Assembly: GCF_020164455.1 (NCBI RefSeq)
Contig: NZ_JAIQWW010000001.1
Coordinates: 620,001-684,000 of the forward strand
From: Phyllobacterium chamaecytisi
GTDB lineage: Bacteria; Pseudomonadota; Alphaproteobacteria; Rhizobiales; Rhizobiaceae
Length of the DNA stretch: 64,000 nt
Direction: 5' to 3'
This document shows, one piece after another, positions 16,611 through 28,528 of the stretch (position 1 is the stretch's first letter; every line of letters starts with the position of its first letter). Made by a program: the position numbers and the translations under genes. The notes below the pieces were generated by a model. It was not told the origin of the DNA, did no database searches, and worked only from the letters and a program-made list of their open reading frames with translations.

Positions 16611-17737
16611 ATGCGCCATATTATTTATAGATTACTGTTCGCCCTCACTATCTTCTTTTCTGGTTCCTTTGCAAGGGCAGCAGATTGGCCTTCGGAGATT
16701 CCTCCCGGCAAACTCCCCGCCAATGCCGGCCACCTTCAGGGGCTGGCGGTCGACGCTGCCAACAAGGTCATATATCGCTCATTTACAAATGCTCTGGTCA
16801 AGACCGACCTTGAAGGTAAATCCTAGGAAGCGTGATCGGCCTGACTGGCCATTTGGGCGATATAGCCTTTTATAACGGAAAAATTTATGGATCTTTGGAG
16901 TATAAGGAAAAACATGCCTTCTACATTGCAATATTCGATACAAGTTTGATCGACAAACTCAATATGAATGCTGAGTCTTCCGGCGCCATGAAAACCGTTT
17001 ATCTGAAAGAGGTCGTGAAGGACTTTCTGGAAGACTTGGATAAAGACGAGAGGGTTGACGATAAGGATAATCCCGCTAGCCCCGACCACCGCTATGGATG
17101 CAGCGGGATTGATGGTGTTGCCTTTGGGCCGGCATTCGACCGGAAAGACGCTCGAAAGATAGTACTTACAGTTGCCTACGGAATATACAGCAATGTAAAA
17201 CGCAACGATAACGACCATCAGGTGCTGTTGCAATATGACGTGACGAAATGGGATGACTACGCCCAGCCTCTAAAGCAATCGGCGCCGCATAAGAGCGGAC
17301 CGGAAAGCGCCGACGGAAAGTACTTCGTCTATACCGGAAATACGGAATTCGGCGTGCAGAACCTCGAATATGACGAAACCGCGAACTATTGGTTCATGGC
17401 TGTTTATCAGGGTAAGAAGGCAAAGTTCTCCAACTATAAACTCTTCCTCATCGATGGCGATGCTGTTTCCACTACAGGGGTGGTTGTGGGCCAGCCCAAG
17501 GCCAATGGAAAGGAAGAAGAAGGGCAATTGTTGTCATTGGCAGCGCTAGGCCATTACCACAAGGAAACCGGAATCTTCGGCATGGACTCTGATGCAGCCT
17601 TCGGCCTTGCCAAATTAGGGGATGGTCGATTCTATGTTGCGTCAAGAAACGACAACACGCCAGTCTTGCGGAAATGGACGGGCAAATGTCCAATTCCGTT
17701 CGACGGTTTGGGACGAGCCATACAGTTGCTTCAATAA
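16611..17737 (+). pseudogene. Secreted beta-propeller-like protein, frameshifted
   Basis: Two frames together encode one protein. The first runs from ATG 16611 with a signal peptide (FALTIFFSGSFARA) to a stop at 16824-16826 after VKTDLEGKS. The second continues from about 16820 as ILGSVIGLTGHLGDIAFYNG to 17737. Adding one A to the AAA at 16818-16820 restores a single frame of about 375 residues without stops. The first part (GHLQGLAVDAANKVIYRS) looks like a strand of an NHL-like propeller; the domain is otherwise unnamed. Codon use in the second frame looks normal, suggesting a recent mutation or sequencing error. The 149 bases upstream are AT-rich with a TATAAT at 16585. Confidence 0.7.
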
Positions 17738-17956
17738 GACGCCAACAGAATGCTGGGCTGGCGTTGAGTGTCGTCGAGATCGACTTCAGCAGAAGCTGTC
17801 ATTCGGAAATAGTGTGATCAGGCTCTTGGCCACAGATCAGCTCTGCCTATCCAAAGTAAACGGCAGGGCCAGCGATGGCCCATCTCGGAAACATGCGCTT
17901 TAAGACGCCACGCTATGTCCGCAATGTTGGTCAGACAAGGTTCATGTGTTGAACAT
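17738..17956. other. Non-coding stretch upstream of clpP
   Basis: About 220 bases between the frameshifted gene and the clpP promoter region. No open frame here has a ribosome site or recognisable protein. I see no terminator with a proper T-run and no repeat. Confidence 0.5.
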
Positions 17957-17986
17957 CTTGCGAAACCGGGTGGCGACGCCCTATGT
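17957..17986 (+). promoter_or_regulatory. RpoH-type heat-shock promoter of clpP
   Basis: CTTG at 17957-17960 and CCCTATGT at 17979-17986 with 18 bases between. This fits the alphaproteobacterial RpoH pattern of CTTG, a spacer of about 17-18 bases and a CCTATNT-like -10. It lies about 68 bases before the clpP ATG. Confidence 0.6.
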
Positions 17987-18053
17987 ATCGGTTAGTCTTC
18001 CACGAGTCTGGGGTGGTTAAGCCCCTTATTCTCCAAAACGCTGAGGCCCACCG

Positions 18054-18683
18054 ATGAGAGACCCAATCGAAACAGCTATGAATCTCGTGCCAATGGTCGT
18101 CGAACAGACCAATCGGGGCGAGCGGGCCTATGATATATTTTCGCGCCTGCTGAAAGAACGCATCATCTTCATAACCGGGCCGATCGAGGACGGCATGGCG
18201 ACGCTTGTCTGCGCGCAGCTGCTTTTCCTTGAATCGGAGAATCCGAAAAAAGAAATCAACATGTATATCAACTCGCCGGGCGGTGTCGTCACCTCCGGCA
18301 TGGCGATCTACGATACGATGCAGTTTATCCGCCCAGCCGTGTCGACGCTTTGCTTCGGTCAGGCTGCATCCATGGGATCGCTGCTGCTGACCGCTGGCGA
18401 GAAGGACATGCGTTTCGTCCTTCCCAACGCTCGCATCATGCTGCATCAGCCGTCGGGAGGCTTCCAGGGACAGGCGTCAGACATCGAGCGCCATGCCCAG
18501 GACATCATCAAGATGAAGCGTCGCCTGAACGAGATTTACGTCAAGCATACCGGCCGCGACTACGAGTCGATTGAACGTACCCTCGATCGCGATCACTTCA
18601 TGACTGCGCAGGAATCACTCGAGTTCGGCCTGATCGACAAGGTGCTTGAATCGCGTGCTGTGCTCGAAGGTGACACTAAGTAA
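18054..18683 (+). CDS. clpP: ATP-dependent Clp protease proteolytic subunit
   Basis: 209 residues. Serine peptidase S14 with an intact triad: Ser106 in [11 protein letters not shown], His131 in MLHQPSGG and Asp180 in LDRDHFM. The N-terminal axial loop follows a short propeptide ([19 protein letters not shown]). ClpP tetradecamers degrade proteins fed by ClpX, encoded next, or ClpA. A heat-shock type promoter lies upstream and a palindromic hairpin follows the stop. Confidence 0.98.
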   Translation: MRDPIETAMNLVPMVVEQTNRGERAYDIFSRLLKERIIFITGPIEDGMATLVCAQLLFLESENPKKEINMYINSPGGVVTSGMAIYDTMQFIRPAVSTLCFGQAASMGSLLLTAGEKDMRFVLPNARIMLHQPSGGFQGQASDIERHAQDIIKMKRRLNEIYVKHTGRDYESIERTLDRDHFMTAQESLEFGLIDKVLESRAVLEGDTK

Positions 18684-18697
18684 CCGGCTAAATCGCC

Positions 18698-18734
18698 CAT
18701 CGGGGTCAAAAATGAAGTTTTTTTGACCCCGATG
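18698..18734. other. Perfect 15-bp hairpin after clpP
   Basis: CATCGGGGTCAAAAA and TTTTTGACCCCGATG pair perfectly around a 5-7 base loop, 15 bases after the clpP stop. The T-run is inside the stem rather than after it, so this is not a textbook terminator. It may attenuate or process the clpP-clpX transcript. Confidence 0.55.
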
Positions 18735-18893
18735 CGGACTTTCTGCCACACATGCAGCTTGCATAGAGCGGAGCAGACGTTACGTTAAGCCATTGGTGAG
18801 TTAGAGAAGCCTATTCTACGAATGACTATTCACTTCCACCTGGAGGAAGTGGCGGACCCGGGAGAGCGGGACCGATACTGAAAGGAAACTGCA

Positions 18894-20168
18894 ATGAGCA
18901 AAGTCAGCAACGGCGGCGGCGATTCAAAGAATACGCTTTATTGCTCGTTTTGCGGGAAGAGCCAGCATGAAGTTCGCAAGTTGATTGCGGGCCCGACTGT
19001 TTTCATCTGCGATGAATGCGTCGAATTGTGCATGGACATCATCCGCGAGGAAAATAAATCCTCGATGGTGAAATCCCGTGAAGGCGTCCCGACGCCGCAG
19101 GAAATCATGGCTGTCCTCGATGACTATGTCATCGGTCAGAACCATGCCAAGCGTGTTCTCTCTGTCGCGGTCCATAACCACTACAAGCGGTTGGCCCACG
19201 CATCGAAAAACAATGAAGTCGAACTCGCGAAGTCCAACATCCTTCTCGTTGGCCCAACCGGTTGCGGCAAGACCTATCTGGCACAATCGCTTGCCCGCAT
19301 CATCGATGTGCCGTTTACGATGGCAGACGCGACGACGCTGACGGAAGCCGGTTATGTCGGCGAGGATGTCGAAAACATCATTCTGAAGCTGCTGCAGTCG
19401 GCTGACTACAATGTCGAACGGGCACAGCGCGGCATCGTCTACATCGACGAAGTCGACAAGATCAGCCGTAAATCGGACAATCCGTCCATTACACGCGACG
19501 TGTCGGGCGAGGGCGTTCAGCAAGCGCTGTTGAAGATCATGGAAGGCACCGTTGCTTCCGTGCCGCCACAAGGTGGCCGCAAGCATCCCCAGCAGGAGTT
19601 CCTGCAGGTGGACACGACCAACATCCTGTTCATCTGCGGTGGCGCTTTCGCCGGCCTCGACAAGATCATCTCGGCCCGCGGTGAAAAGACGTCCATCGGC
19701 TTCAGCGCTGCCGTCAAGGCACCGGATGATCGCCGTGTCGGCGCTATTTTCCGCGAACTCGAGCCGGAAGATCTGCTGAAATTCGGTCTTATCCCCGAAT
19801 TCGTTGGTCGTCTGCCCGTGATCGCGACACTCGAGGATCTCGATGAGGTCGCGCTGGTGCAGATTCTGTCCGAACCGAAGAACGCTCTGGTCAAGCAGTA
19901 TCAGCGCTTGTTCGACATGGAAAACGTCGAGTTGACGTTCCATGAGGATGCGCTGAAGGCCATTGCCAAGCGGGCAATTGCTCGAAAGACCGGTGCGCGG
20001 GGATTGCGATCTATCATGGAGAAGATCCTTCTCGACACGATGTATGAGTTGCCAACGCTTGATGGCGTCCAGGAAGTGGTGATCTCCGGTGACGTCGTGG
20101 AAGGCAACTCAAGGCCTCTATATATCTATGCCGAGCGCAAGGAAGAAAAAGGCAATGTTTCCGCGTAA
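18894..20168 (+). CDS. clpX: Clp protease ATP-binding subunit ClpX
   Basis: 424 residues. N-terminal C4 zinc domain with Cys17, Cys20, Cys39 and Cys42 (LYCSFCGKS and [10 protein letters not shown]). AAA+ domain with Walker [13 protein letters not shown], Walker [11 protein letters not shown], pore loop GYVGEDVE and sensor 2 [13 protein letters not shown]. It unfolds tagged proteins into ClpP. In rhizobia and Caulobacter it also turns over cell-cycle regulators. The leader contains a CACTTCC/GGAAGTG hairpin (18831-18851) before the gene. Confidence 0.98.
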   Translation: MSKVSNGGGDSKNTLYCSFCGKSQHEVRKLIAGPTVFICDECVELCMDIIREENKSSMVKSREGVPTPQEIMAVLDDYVIGQNHAKRVLSVAVHNHYKRLAHASKNNEVELAKSNILLVGPTGCGKTYLAQSLARIIDVPFTMADATTLTEAGYVGEDVENIILKLLQSADYNVERAQRGIVYIDEVDKISRKSDNPSITRDVSGEGVQQALLKIMEGTVASVPPQGGRKHPQQEFLQVDTTNILFICGGAFAGLDKIISARGEKTSIGFSAAVKAPDDRRVGAIFRELEPEDLLKFGLIPEFVGRLPVIATLEDLDEVALVQILSEPKNALVKQYQRLFDMENVELTFHEDALKAIAKRAIARKTGARGLRSIMEKILLDTMYELPTLDGVQEVVISGDVVEGNSRPLYIYAERKEEKGNVSA

Positions 20169-20196
20169 GCTATCGGAAATAGAGCAGTCTAACGGC

Positions 20197-20225
20197 AAGG
20201 CTCCGCGTCTCGCGGAGCTTTTCTG
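20197..20225 (+). terminator. Rho-independent terminator after clpX
   Basis: GCTCCGCG-TCT-CGCGGAGC stem at 20200-20218 followed by TTTTCTGTTTT, about 30 bases after the clpX stop. Confidence 0.85.
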
Positions 20226-20333
20226 TTTTGTATTTGGGTCGAATTCTGTGCATGGCCTTGCGAGCGATTGCGCTCGGACTGTCGTGAGCGCAGGATAGAT
20301 TACGATTCTGTGACTAAGCCTGGAGCGTGGGTG

Positions 20334-20362
20334 CTTGAAACAAGCGGGCCTCCACTCCAAGT
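20334..20362 (+). promoter_or_regulatory. Possible RpoH promoter upstream of lon
   Basis: CTTGAAA at 20334-20340 matches the heat-shock -35. The candidate -10 CTCCAAGT (20355-20362) is a poor match to CCCCATNT or CCTATNT. Plausible because lon is normally heat induced, but weak. The rest of 20226-20502 has no other signal I can name. Confidence 0.3.
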
Positions 20363-20502
20363 AAGTGTTAAGCTGCATAAACGGTAGTACGCCGCTCAAT
20401 GCATGCGCCGCCAAAGTGGATCTCGATTTTGGATTTGGCCATGCAGCTTAAAGGGTACCCGGACGTGGCGATCTGGCCGAATGGCCTGAGAAAGGACATA
20501 AA

Positions 20503-22923
<2,421 letters not shown>

Positions 22924-22936
22924 ACAGTATTGAAAG

Positions 22937-22969
22937 AAAAGGCCGGGCAAGAAATTGCCCGGCCTTTTT
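22937..22969 (+). terminator. Rho-independent terminator after lon
   Basis: AAAAGGCCGGGCAA-GAAA-TTGCCCGGCCTTTTT starting 13 bases after the lon stop. Ten GC-rich base pairs with a T-run on one side and an A-run on the other, so it can work in both directions. Confidence 0.93.
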
Positions 22970-23071
22970 GATTCGTAAGCAACGAGGCGATCCGATGACG
23001 CACACACGCGGCACAATGCCTAAGGTGGCGAGCCTGCGCGTTGGATATCAAAATGTTCATTGGTGAGGGAA

Positions 23072-23147
<76 letters not shown>

Positions 23148-23269
23148 TTCGCAAAGGGTGCGTTCCGGAGCGTTTATGCGTTTCCGCCGATATTGGCAAG
23201 AGGGGATGCGACACTTTTATGATTTGTCGGATGAGTTTTTCACAATCGCATCTTTCCTCTCCAGTTGTG

Positions 23270-23298
23270 CTTGACACACCCCCGCGAACCCCTTAAAC
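23270..23298 (+). promoter_or_regulatory. Sigma-70 promoter of tRNA-Asp
   Basis: CTTGAC (23270-23275), exactly 17 bases, then TTAAAC (23293-23298), 40 bases before the tRNA. A small GTAC hairpin (CCGTAC-AAATA-GTACGG) lies in the leader. Confidence 0.65.
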
Positions 23299-23337
23299 GA
23301 CCGCTCACGCCGTACAAATAGTACGGTACGAAAGTGC

Positions 23338-23414
23338 GCGGGTGTAGCTCAGTTGGTTAGAGTGCCGGCCTGTCACGCCGGAGGTCGCGGGTTCGAGCCC
23401 CGTCACTCGCGCCA
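23338..23414 (+). tRNA. tRNA-Asp (anticodon GTC)
   Basis: 77 bases with encoded CCA. Acceptor GCGGGTG pairs with CACTCGC allowing one G-T. Discriminator G as expected for tRNA-Asp. Anticodon stem CCGGC/GCCGG with loop CTGTCAC giving GTC, and T-loop GTTCGAGCC. Confidence 0.97.
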
Positions 23415-23463
23415 CTTTTCCCTCAGTGATTTCAACTAGATAATTCCCTTTGGGGAACCTTGG

Positions 23464-24534
23464 CTATTGCAGTGCAAACACCGCGCACGGAGCAGCGATG
23501 CCGCGCAGCCTGTGCTCGCCGAGCGGGATCAGCGACTGCGTCGTTTCCGCCGCAAAGGTGCCGGAGAGCAATACCGTGCGGCCAAGCGGCCGGCACAGGC
23601 CCTCCAGTCGGCTCACGAGATTCACTGCGGGGCCGATTGCTGTGAAATCCAGCCGGTCGGCAGTGCCAATATTGCCCCAAAGCATCTCGCCGAGATGCAA
23701 CGCCATACCGAACGACAGAGGCGGCGCGCCTTGTGCAGCGCGGGCCCGATGGAGGTGATCCATGCCGGCGCGGGCAGCGGCGACTGCGCGCAAAGCCGCG
23801 TCGCACGCAGCAGGAGCGTCGCGCTCTCCGATCGGGAATATCGCCAGCACGCCGTCGCCAATGAATTTTAGTACCTCGCCGCCGAAGGCGTGGACGGCAC
23901 CGGCGATGCGGTCGAACCAGGCGTCGAGAGCGGCGATTACCTCCTGCGGGTCGATCGACTCCGACAACTCGGTGAAGCCGCGAAGGTCGGCAAAAAGCAG
24001 GGCCGCCCGTATGGTCTCACCGGGCTCGCGCCGCAAACGGCCGGCCAGCACCTGCGCTGCGCTGCGCCGGCCGAGGTAGGTCGTCAGCAGTGCGGCCAGC
24101 GTCGAACGCGCGGCCAGCAAGGCAAGCGGTGCAGCGGCAAAGCGTGCAGCCTCGCGCAACAATTCCGATTCGGAAGCGCTGAACGGCCGAGTGCCAGTCC
24201 AGGCAAGCACTGCGCCGTCAGAGGGGCCGCCGGCGAAATCTTCCTGCACGGCACCGGTGCCAATGCCGGCCAGCCAGTTGCGAGCGACATGGGTATGCTC
24301 GAAATCGAGAGGTCTGGCCAAAGCCAGTGCTTCTATCACGCTTCCTGTGTCGGCTCGCCACAGCCATGTGCGCCGCTCGATGACCGGGTGCGTCGCGGCT
24401 TGGGTGAGCGCACCGCCGGACAGCGGCATACCGTCGGCGACGAGTCGTGTGGCGAGCGCAGTCAGAAATGCGTCGCCGTCTGGTGCGTCGATCGCTTCGT
24501 CAACCAGAAAGGAAAGAGCGGACGGCAGCTGCAT
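23464..24534 (-). CDS. Class III adenylate cyclase
   Basis: 356 residues. The N-terminal ~170 residues form an unnamed, possibly GAF-like sensor region. The C-terminal catalytic domain has LLFADLRGFTELSE (first metal Asp), GGEVLKFIGDGVLAIFP (adenine-specifying Lys and second metal Asp) and DFTAIGPAVNLVSRLE (adenine Asp plus transition-state Asn and Arg). All key residues for ATP cyclisation are present, so it is probably active. No membrane helices. The gene is visibly richer in GC than its neighbours, suggesting acquisition. Divergent from the SRPBCC gene. Confidence 0.92.
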   Translation of the reverse strand: MQLPSALSFLVDEAIDAPDGDAFLTALATRLVADGMPLSGGALTQAATHPVIERRTWLWRADTGSVIEALALARPLDFEHTHVARNWLAGIGTGAVQEDFAGGPSDGAVLAWTGTRPFSASESELLREAARFAAAPLALLAARSTLAALLTTYLGRRSAAQVLAGRLRREPGETIRAALLFADLRGFTELSESIDPQEVIAALDAWFDRIAGAVHAFGGEVLKFIGDGVLAIFPIGERDAPAACDAALRAVAAARAGMDHLHRARAAQGAPPLSFGMALHLGEMLWGNIGTADRLDFTAIGPAVNLVSRLEGLCRPLGRTVLLSGTFAAETTQSLIPLGEHRLRGIAAPCAVFALQ

Positions 24535-24656
24535 AGTGTCATCATGCAGCCATGTCAGGCACCTGTCACGAGCTTTTGTTTCTTGCGCGAAATCTCGATT
24601 GCCTTACATTGCGCCAAAGCTGGAATGACATCGAGCCGCACCGGGAGGAATCGCCG

Positions 24657-25094
24657 ATGACCGAGACGTTTCACAGTGAGATTGAGATCGCAGCCCCGCA
24701 AGCAACAGTCTTCGCCTTCCTCACCGATCCCGACAAGATTCTGCGCTGGATGGGCACCAAGGCGACGGTCGAGCCGCATCCGGGCGGCATTTATCTCCTC
24801 AGCATGAACGATACTCACACTGCTCGCGGCCATTTCACGGAAGTGATACCAGTCCACCGTCTGGCCTACAGCTTCGGCTGGGAGGACCACGAGAATGTGC
24901 CTCCGGGATCAGGCCTGATTGAGATCGACCTCATCGAGAAGGATGGGGGAACACTGGTGCGCTTCACCCATGGCGGACTGCCAGACGAGAAGGAACGGGC
25001 CAGCCACGAAAAGGGCTGGAACCACTATTTGCGCAGACTGGCCGTAGCAGCAGCTGGCGGCGACCCAGGACCGGATACCTCTCCCGAAGCATGA
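24657..25094 (+). CDS. SRPBCC/AHSA1-family protein
   Basis: 145 residues from ATG 24657 with GGGAGGA upstream; a longer frame from 24552 has no such site. Begins FHSEIEIAAPQATVFAFLTD, then WMGTKATVEPHPGGIYLL, typical of the START/AHSA1 ligand-binding fold. The C-terminal half holds RFTHGGLPDEKERASHEKGW, the usual helix of this family. Ligand unknown. Divergent from the cyclase across 122 bases; same high GC. Confidence 0.9.
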   Translation: MTETFHSEIEIAAPQATVFAFLTDPDKILRWMGTKATVEPHPGGIYLLSMNDTHTARGHFTEVIPVHRLAYSFGWEDHENVPPGSGLIEIDLIEKDGGTLVRFTHGGLPDEKERASHEKGWNHYLRRLAVAAAGGDPGPDTSPEA

Positions 25095-25240
25095 GGGCAA
25101 AGTCAAATAGGGGATGGCCAAAGAAGCTCCAAGCTTGCTGGTAGTCTCTCCTCCGATGATGGTTTTTTCCATTCAATTGCCATGCAGTTGCTATTATATG
25201 TGGCAGACGCAAGCTCGGCCTGACTGGAAGGGAGCGATCA

Positions 25241-25627
25241 ATGGCAACAACTATTAAAGTACGACATGCGGTGTTTGGAATTGGCGCGCTGGTCGCCCTT
25301 TCCGGCGTTGCTCATGCTGGAAGCTACGCTGAAATCCTGTTTAAGGAAAAGTTCGAAGTCCATATCCGGGAGATGGTTGCAGACGGCATCACGCGTAGGA
25401 ATGCCGACTATATCGCCTATGCTGCCTTGGCTCGGGGCTCGTACGAAATGTGCGGCGATCACCTGTTTCCGAAGAGCCTGGTATATAGCAGCTATCGGCA
25501 ATCGCTTGAAGAGACATCGCTACCGCAAAGGGTAGTTGATCGGCACATCCGCGCTTTTGAAGGCATCATGAATGCAGAGTTGCAGGATAAGCGCGCGCTC
25601 ATGGAATATTGCGGATCAAAACCATAA
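25241..25627 (+). CDS. Small exported protein of unknown function
   Basis: 128 residues with signal peptide HAVFGIGALVALSGVAHAG. The mature part is helical with two cysteines (MCGDH and YCGSKP) that could form a disulfide. No domain recognised. GGAAGGGAG just upstream supports the ATG. Confidence 0.75.
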   Translation: MATTIKVRHAVFGIGALVALSGVAHAGSYAEILFKEKFEVHIREMVADGITRRNADYIAYAALARGSYEMCGDHLFPKSLVYSSYRQSLEETSLPQRVVDRHIRAFEGIMNAELQDKRALMEYCGSKP

Positions 25628-25656
25628 GATCGCAGCACTTTTGCGCCCGTAATGGT

Positions 25657-25767
25657 TCACCTTTTGCCGTTTTTGCCGAACAGAGAATTGCCGTATGTGC
25701 TCACGAGATAAAGCAGCACATACGTCAGGCAGAACGACACTAGGCATGGTAGCAAGTAAGGGGTCAT
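25657..25767 (-). CDS. Possible 36-residue single-pass membrane peptide
   Basis: Starts ATG 25767 with AGGTG 5 bases upstream. MTPYLLPCLVSFCLTYVLLY is a transmembrane segment, followed by a positively charged tail (KNGKR). Nothing identifies it by name. Length and composition fit a real small membrane protein, but chance cannot be excluded. Confidence 0.3.
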   Translation of the reverse strand: MTPYLLPCLVSFCLTYVLLYLVSTYGNSLFGKNGKR

Positions 25768-25961
25768 GGAGCACCTGGCTGTTAGATTAACATGAGTGTC
25801 CATCTGAAGAATGAGGATTTTGCTAAGATCAAAACTAAAACGCATTTCATATCCGATCAGCTAGAACCCGCGTAAATGCATTGCTGCGTTGCACAAAAAT
25901 CAATTGTGAAACATTTCGACTGTATGCAGCATCGTTCTTCCTCCAGACGCGCGGTCGCCTC

Positions 25962-27173
25962 ATGCCCCTACCGATTCTTGCCCTTGCCATAGCCTCATTC
26001 TGTATCGGTACAACCGAGTTCGTGATCATGGGCTTGCTACCGGAAGTAGCGGCCGATCTCGGCGTGTCCATTCCAAGTGCGGGCCTGCTGGTTACCGGAT
26101 ACGCGCTCGGCGTTGTCATCGGAGCCCCGATCATCGCGATCGCCACGGCATCGCTGCCGCGTAAGTCAGTGCTGATCGGATTGGCGATGCTGTTTGTCGT
26201 CGGCAATCTCTTCTGTGCGATTGCACCCAACTACTGGACGCTCATGGTTGCACGGGTGGTAACTGCGTTTGGTCATGGTGCCTTTTTCGGAATTGGTTCA
26301 GTGGTGGCCGCGAATCTTGTTCCCCGCCATAAGCGGGCCAGCGCTATCGCATTGATGTTTGCAGGCTTGACGCTTGCCAATATCCTCGGCGTGCCGGCAG
26401 GAACTGCGCTCGGGGAGGTCTATGGCTGGCGTGCAACTTTCTACGCGGTGGTGGCGATCGGTATTGCTGCTGTAATAGCCATCGTTCTACTTGTCCCCGC
26501 GACCAAGGAAGACCAGAAGGGTGGGGGCTTTATAAGTGAAATCAAGGTGCTCGGGAAATTGCAGGTCTGGCTGGCCATGCTTATCTCGGCACTGGCATCC
26601 GCCGGCCTCTTTGCCGTGTTCACCTATATAAAGCCGATCCTGACTGACGTCTCAGGGATTTCGACATCGGCGGTCACGTGGGTGCTCTTGCTCTTTGGCG
26701 CAGGTATGACGGTTGGCAACATCATCGGCGGAAAACTTGCCGATTGGAAGCTTATGCCGACTGTCATTGGTACGCTCGTCGCGCTCATGTTCATCCACGC
26801 AATTTTTGCCGAAGTCAGCGGCAATGCCGTTGCTGCAATCGTTGTTGTCTTCATTTGGGGTGTCCTGACCTTCATCATCGTTCCGCCACTGCAAATGCGG
26901 GTGGTCGAGACGGCTGAAGAAGCGCCAAATTTGGCGGCAACGCTCAATCAGGGAGCGTTCAACGTTGGCAATGCGTCGGGCGCGTGGATTGGCGGGGCGG
27001 CGCTGACTTGGGGCGTATCTTACCAGAACCTGCCTTTTGTTGGATCGGCGCTCGCCGTGATTGCCGTTCTGGTTGCTGTTGGCTCATGGATTCTGGACCG
27101 CAGGGTGGACCAAGCCAAACTCAACTCCGACGAACTGGAACGGCTCAGTCTGGAGCCGCTCGCTGGTCTTTGA
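25962..27173 (+). CDS. MFS transporter (AraJ/YdhP-like, DHA1)
   Basis: 403 residues from ATG 25962 (MPLPILALAIASFCIGTTEF); an upstream in-frame start at 25881 adds a non-hydrophobic leader. Twelve hydrophobic helices. TTEFVIMGLLPEVAADLGVS in helix 1 and loop 1 is characteristic of the AraJ/NepI/YdhP efflux group. Substrate not predictable. It stands alone between the exported protein and the nuo leader. Confidence 0.9.
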   Translation: MPLPILALAIASFCIGTTEFVIMGLLPEVAADLGVSIPSAGLLVTGYALGVVIGAPIIAIATASLPRKSVLIGLAMLFVVGNLFCAIAPNYWTLMVARVVTAFGHGAFFGIGSVVAANLVPRHKRASAIALMFAGLTLANILGVPAGTALGEVYGWRATFYAVVAIGIAAVIAIVLLVPATKEDQKGGGFISEIKVLGKLQVWLAMLISALASAGLFAVFTYIKPILTDVSGISTSAVTWVLLLFGAGMTVGNIIGGKLADWKLMPTVIGTLVALMFIHAIFAEVSGNAVAAIVVVFIWGVLTFIIVPPLQMRVVETAEEAPNLAATLNQGAFNVGNASGAWIGGAALTWGVSYQNLPFVGSALAVIAVLVAVGSWILDRRVDQAKLNSDELERLSLEPLAGL

Positions 27174-27581
27174 CGACATGGCTTTGCTCAGCCAAAACGA
27201 ATGGCGCCGAAGGGAGCGCAATTCACTACTTAAATCGTTTGTAGGACCGAATGTCGCAGTCAGAGGCTCGTGTTGCAGGTCTCTGAACGGCTGTTGCAGA
27301 TTAATATCGTTCTAAAGAGCAAATCGACGCGATTTTGAAGCGTAATATAGGAAAAAACGCCATATTTTGGCAGTTTGCAGACAAATCAGGTAACCGATGA
27401 AGTCAATATACAGGCGTTGTCACGATTTTTGTTGCACTTGCGCGCATGGCACTAACGCGCTAACCCTCGCCCTATCACACCCTCTTCAAGAATGGTGTGA
27501 TCTGTCGCGTATTTGTGGCAGTCATGTGCATAACATGGCATTCTTGTCAGCCTGAGTTCACAAGGCGGAAAAAGACGGATC
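27174..27581 (+). promoter_or_regulatory. Leader region of the complex I operon
   Basis: 408 non-coding bases before nuoA. A perfect dyad ATCACACC (27474-27481) and GGTGTGAT (27494-27501) is separated by 12 bases, a possible operator or mRNA hairpin. A weak CTTGCG, 17 bases, CTAACC promoter lies just upstream of it. I see no open frame or repeat here. Confidence 0.4.
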
Positions 27582-27947
27582 ATGAACGAGTTGTTAAGTT
27601 CCTACCTGCCCATCGTTATCTTTATCGGGGTAGCGCTGGTAATCGGTCTGGCACTGTTGGTTGCGCCTTTTCTGGTCGCATATAGTGCGCCGGACCCCGA
27701 GAAATTGTCAGCCTATGAGTGCGGCTTTAACGCCTTCGACGACGCTCGTATGAAGTTCGACGTACGCTTTTATCTCGTTTCGATCTTGTTCATTATCTTC
27801 GATCTGGAAGTGGCCTTCCTGTTCCCGTGGGCAATCTCCTTCGGCAAGATTGGCTGGTTCGGTTTCTGGTCGATGATGGCCTTCTTGGGCGTCCTGACGA
27901 TCGGCTTTATTTATGAGTGGAAAAAGGGAGCGCTGGAATGGGATTGA
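27582..27947 (+). CDS. nuoA: NADH-quinone oxidoreductase subunit A
   Basis: 121 residues, three transmembrane helices. The conserved loop [20 protein letters not shown] (about 46-65), with the Cys at the quinone site, lies between helices 1 and 2. First gene of the operon; its end overlaps nuoB by 10 bases. Confidence 0.98.
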   Translation: MNELLSSYLPIVIFIGVALVIGLALLVAPFLVAYSAPDPEKLSAYECGFNAFDDARMKFDVRFYLVSILFIIFDLEVAFLFPWAISFGKIGWFGFWSMMAFLGVLTIGFIYEWKKGALEWD

Positions 27948-28519
27948 CCGACAGCAACACTACCCTCGTAGCACCACAACCAAGGGGTATTCTGGATCCG
28001 AACACCGGCAAGCCGGTTGGGTCCGACGATGCTTTCTTCGGCGAGATCAACAATGAGCTCGCTGATAAGGGATTTCTTGTTACCTCGGCGGATGCACTGG
28101 TTACCTGGGCGCGTACCGGTTCACTGATGTGGATGACTTTCGGCCTCGCATGCTGCGCGGTTGAAATGATGCATACCTCCATGCCGCGCTATGACGCGGA
28201 GCGTTTTGGTTTTGCGCCACGCGCGTCACCGCGCCAATCGGATGTGATGATCGTGGCCGGCACGCTGACCAACAAGATGGCACCGGCATTGCGCAAGGTC
28301 TATGACCAGATGCCCGAGCCGCGTTATGTGATTTCGATGGGTTCTTGCGCCAATGGCGGCGGCTATTACCACTATTCGTATTCTGTGGTGCGGGGCTGCG
28401 ATCGCGTCGTTCCCGTCGACATCTACGTGCCGGGTTGCCCGCCTACTGCAGAGGCGCTTCTGTATGGCGTGTTGATGTTGCAAAAGAAAATTCGCCGCAC
28501 CGGCACGATAGAGCGATAG
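27938..28519 (+). CDS. nuoB: NADH-quinone oxidoreductase subunit B
   Basis: 193 residues from ATG 27938; an upstream GTG at 27917 lies inside nuoA. Binds the terminal cluster N2 through the tandem cysteines in [11 protein letters not shown], with the others in GSCANGGG and [12 protein letters not shown]. Passes electrons to quinone at the interface with NuoD. Confidence 0.98.
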   Translation: MGLTDSNTTLVAPQPRGILDPNTGKPVGSDDAFFGEINNELADKGFLVTSADALVTWARTGSLMWMTFGLACCAVEMMHTSMPRYDAERFGFAPRASPRQSDVMIVAGTLTNKMAPALRKVYDQMPEPRYVISMGSCANGGGYYHYSYSVVRGCDRVVPVDIYVPGCPPTAEALLYGVLMLQKKIRRTGTIER

Positions 28520-28528
28520 GACACGGCG

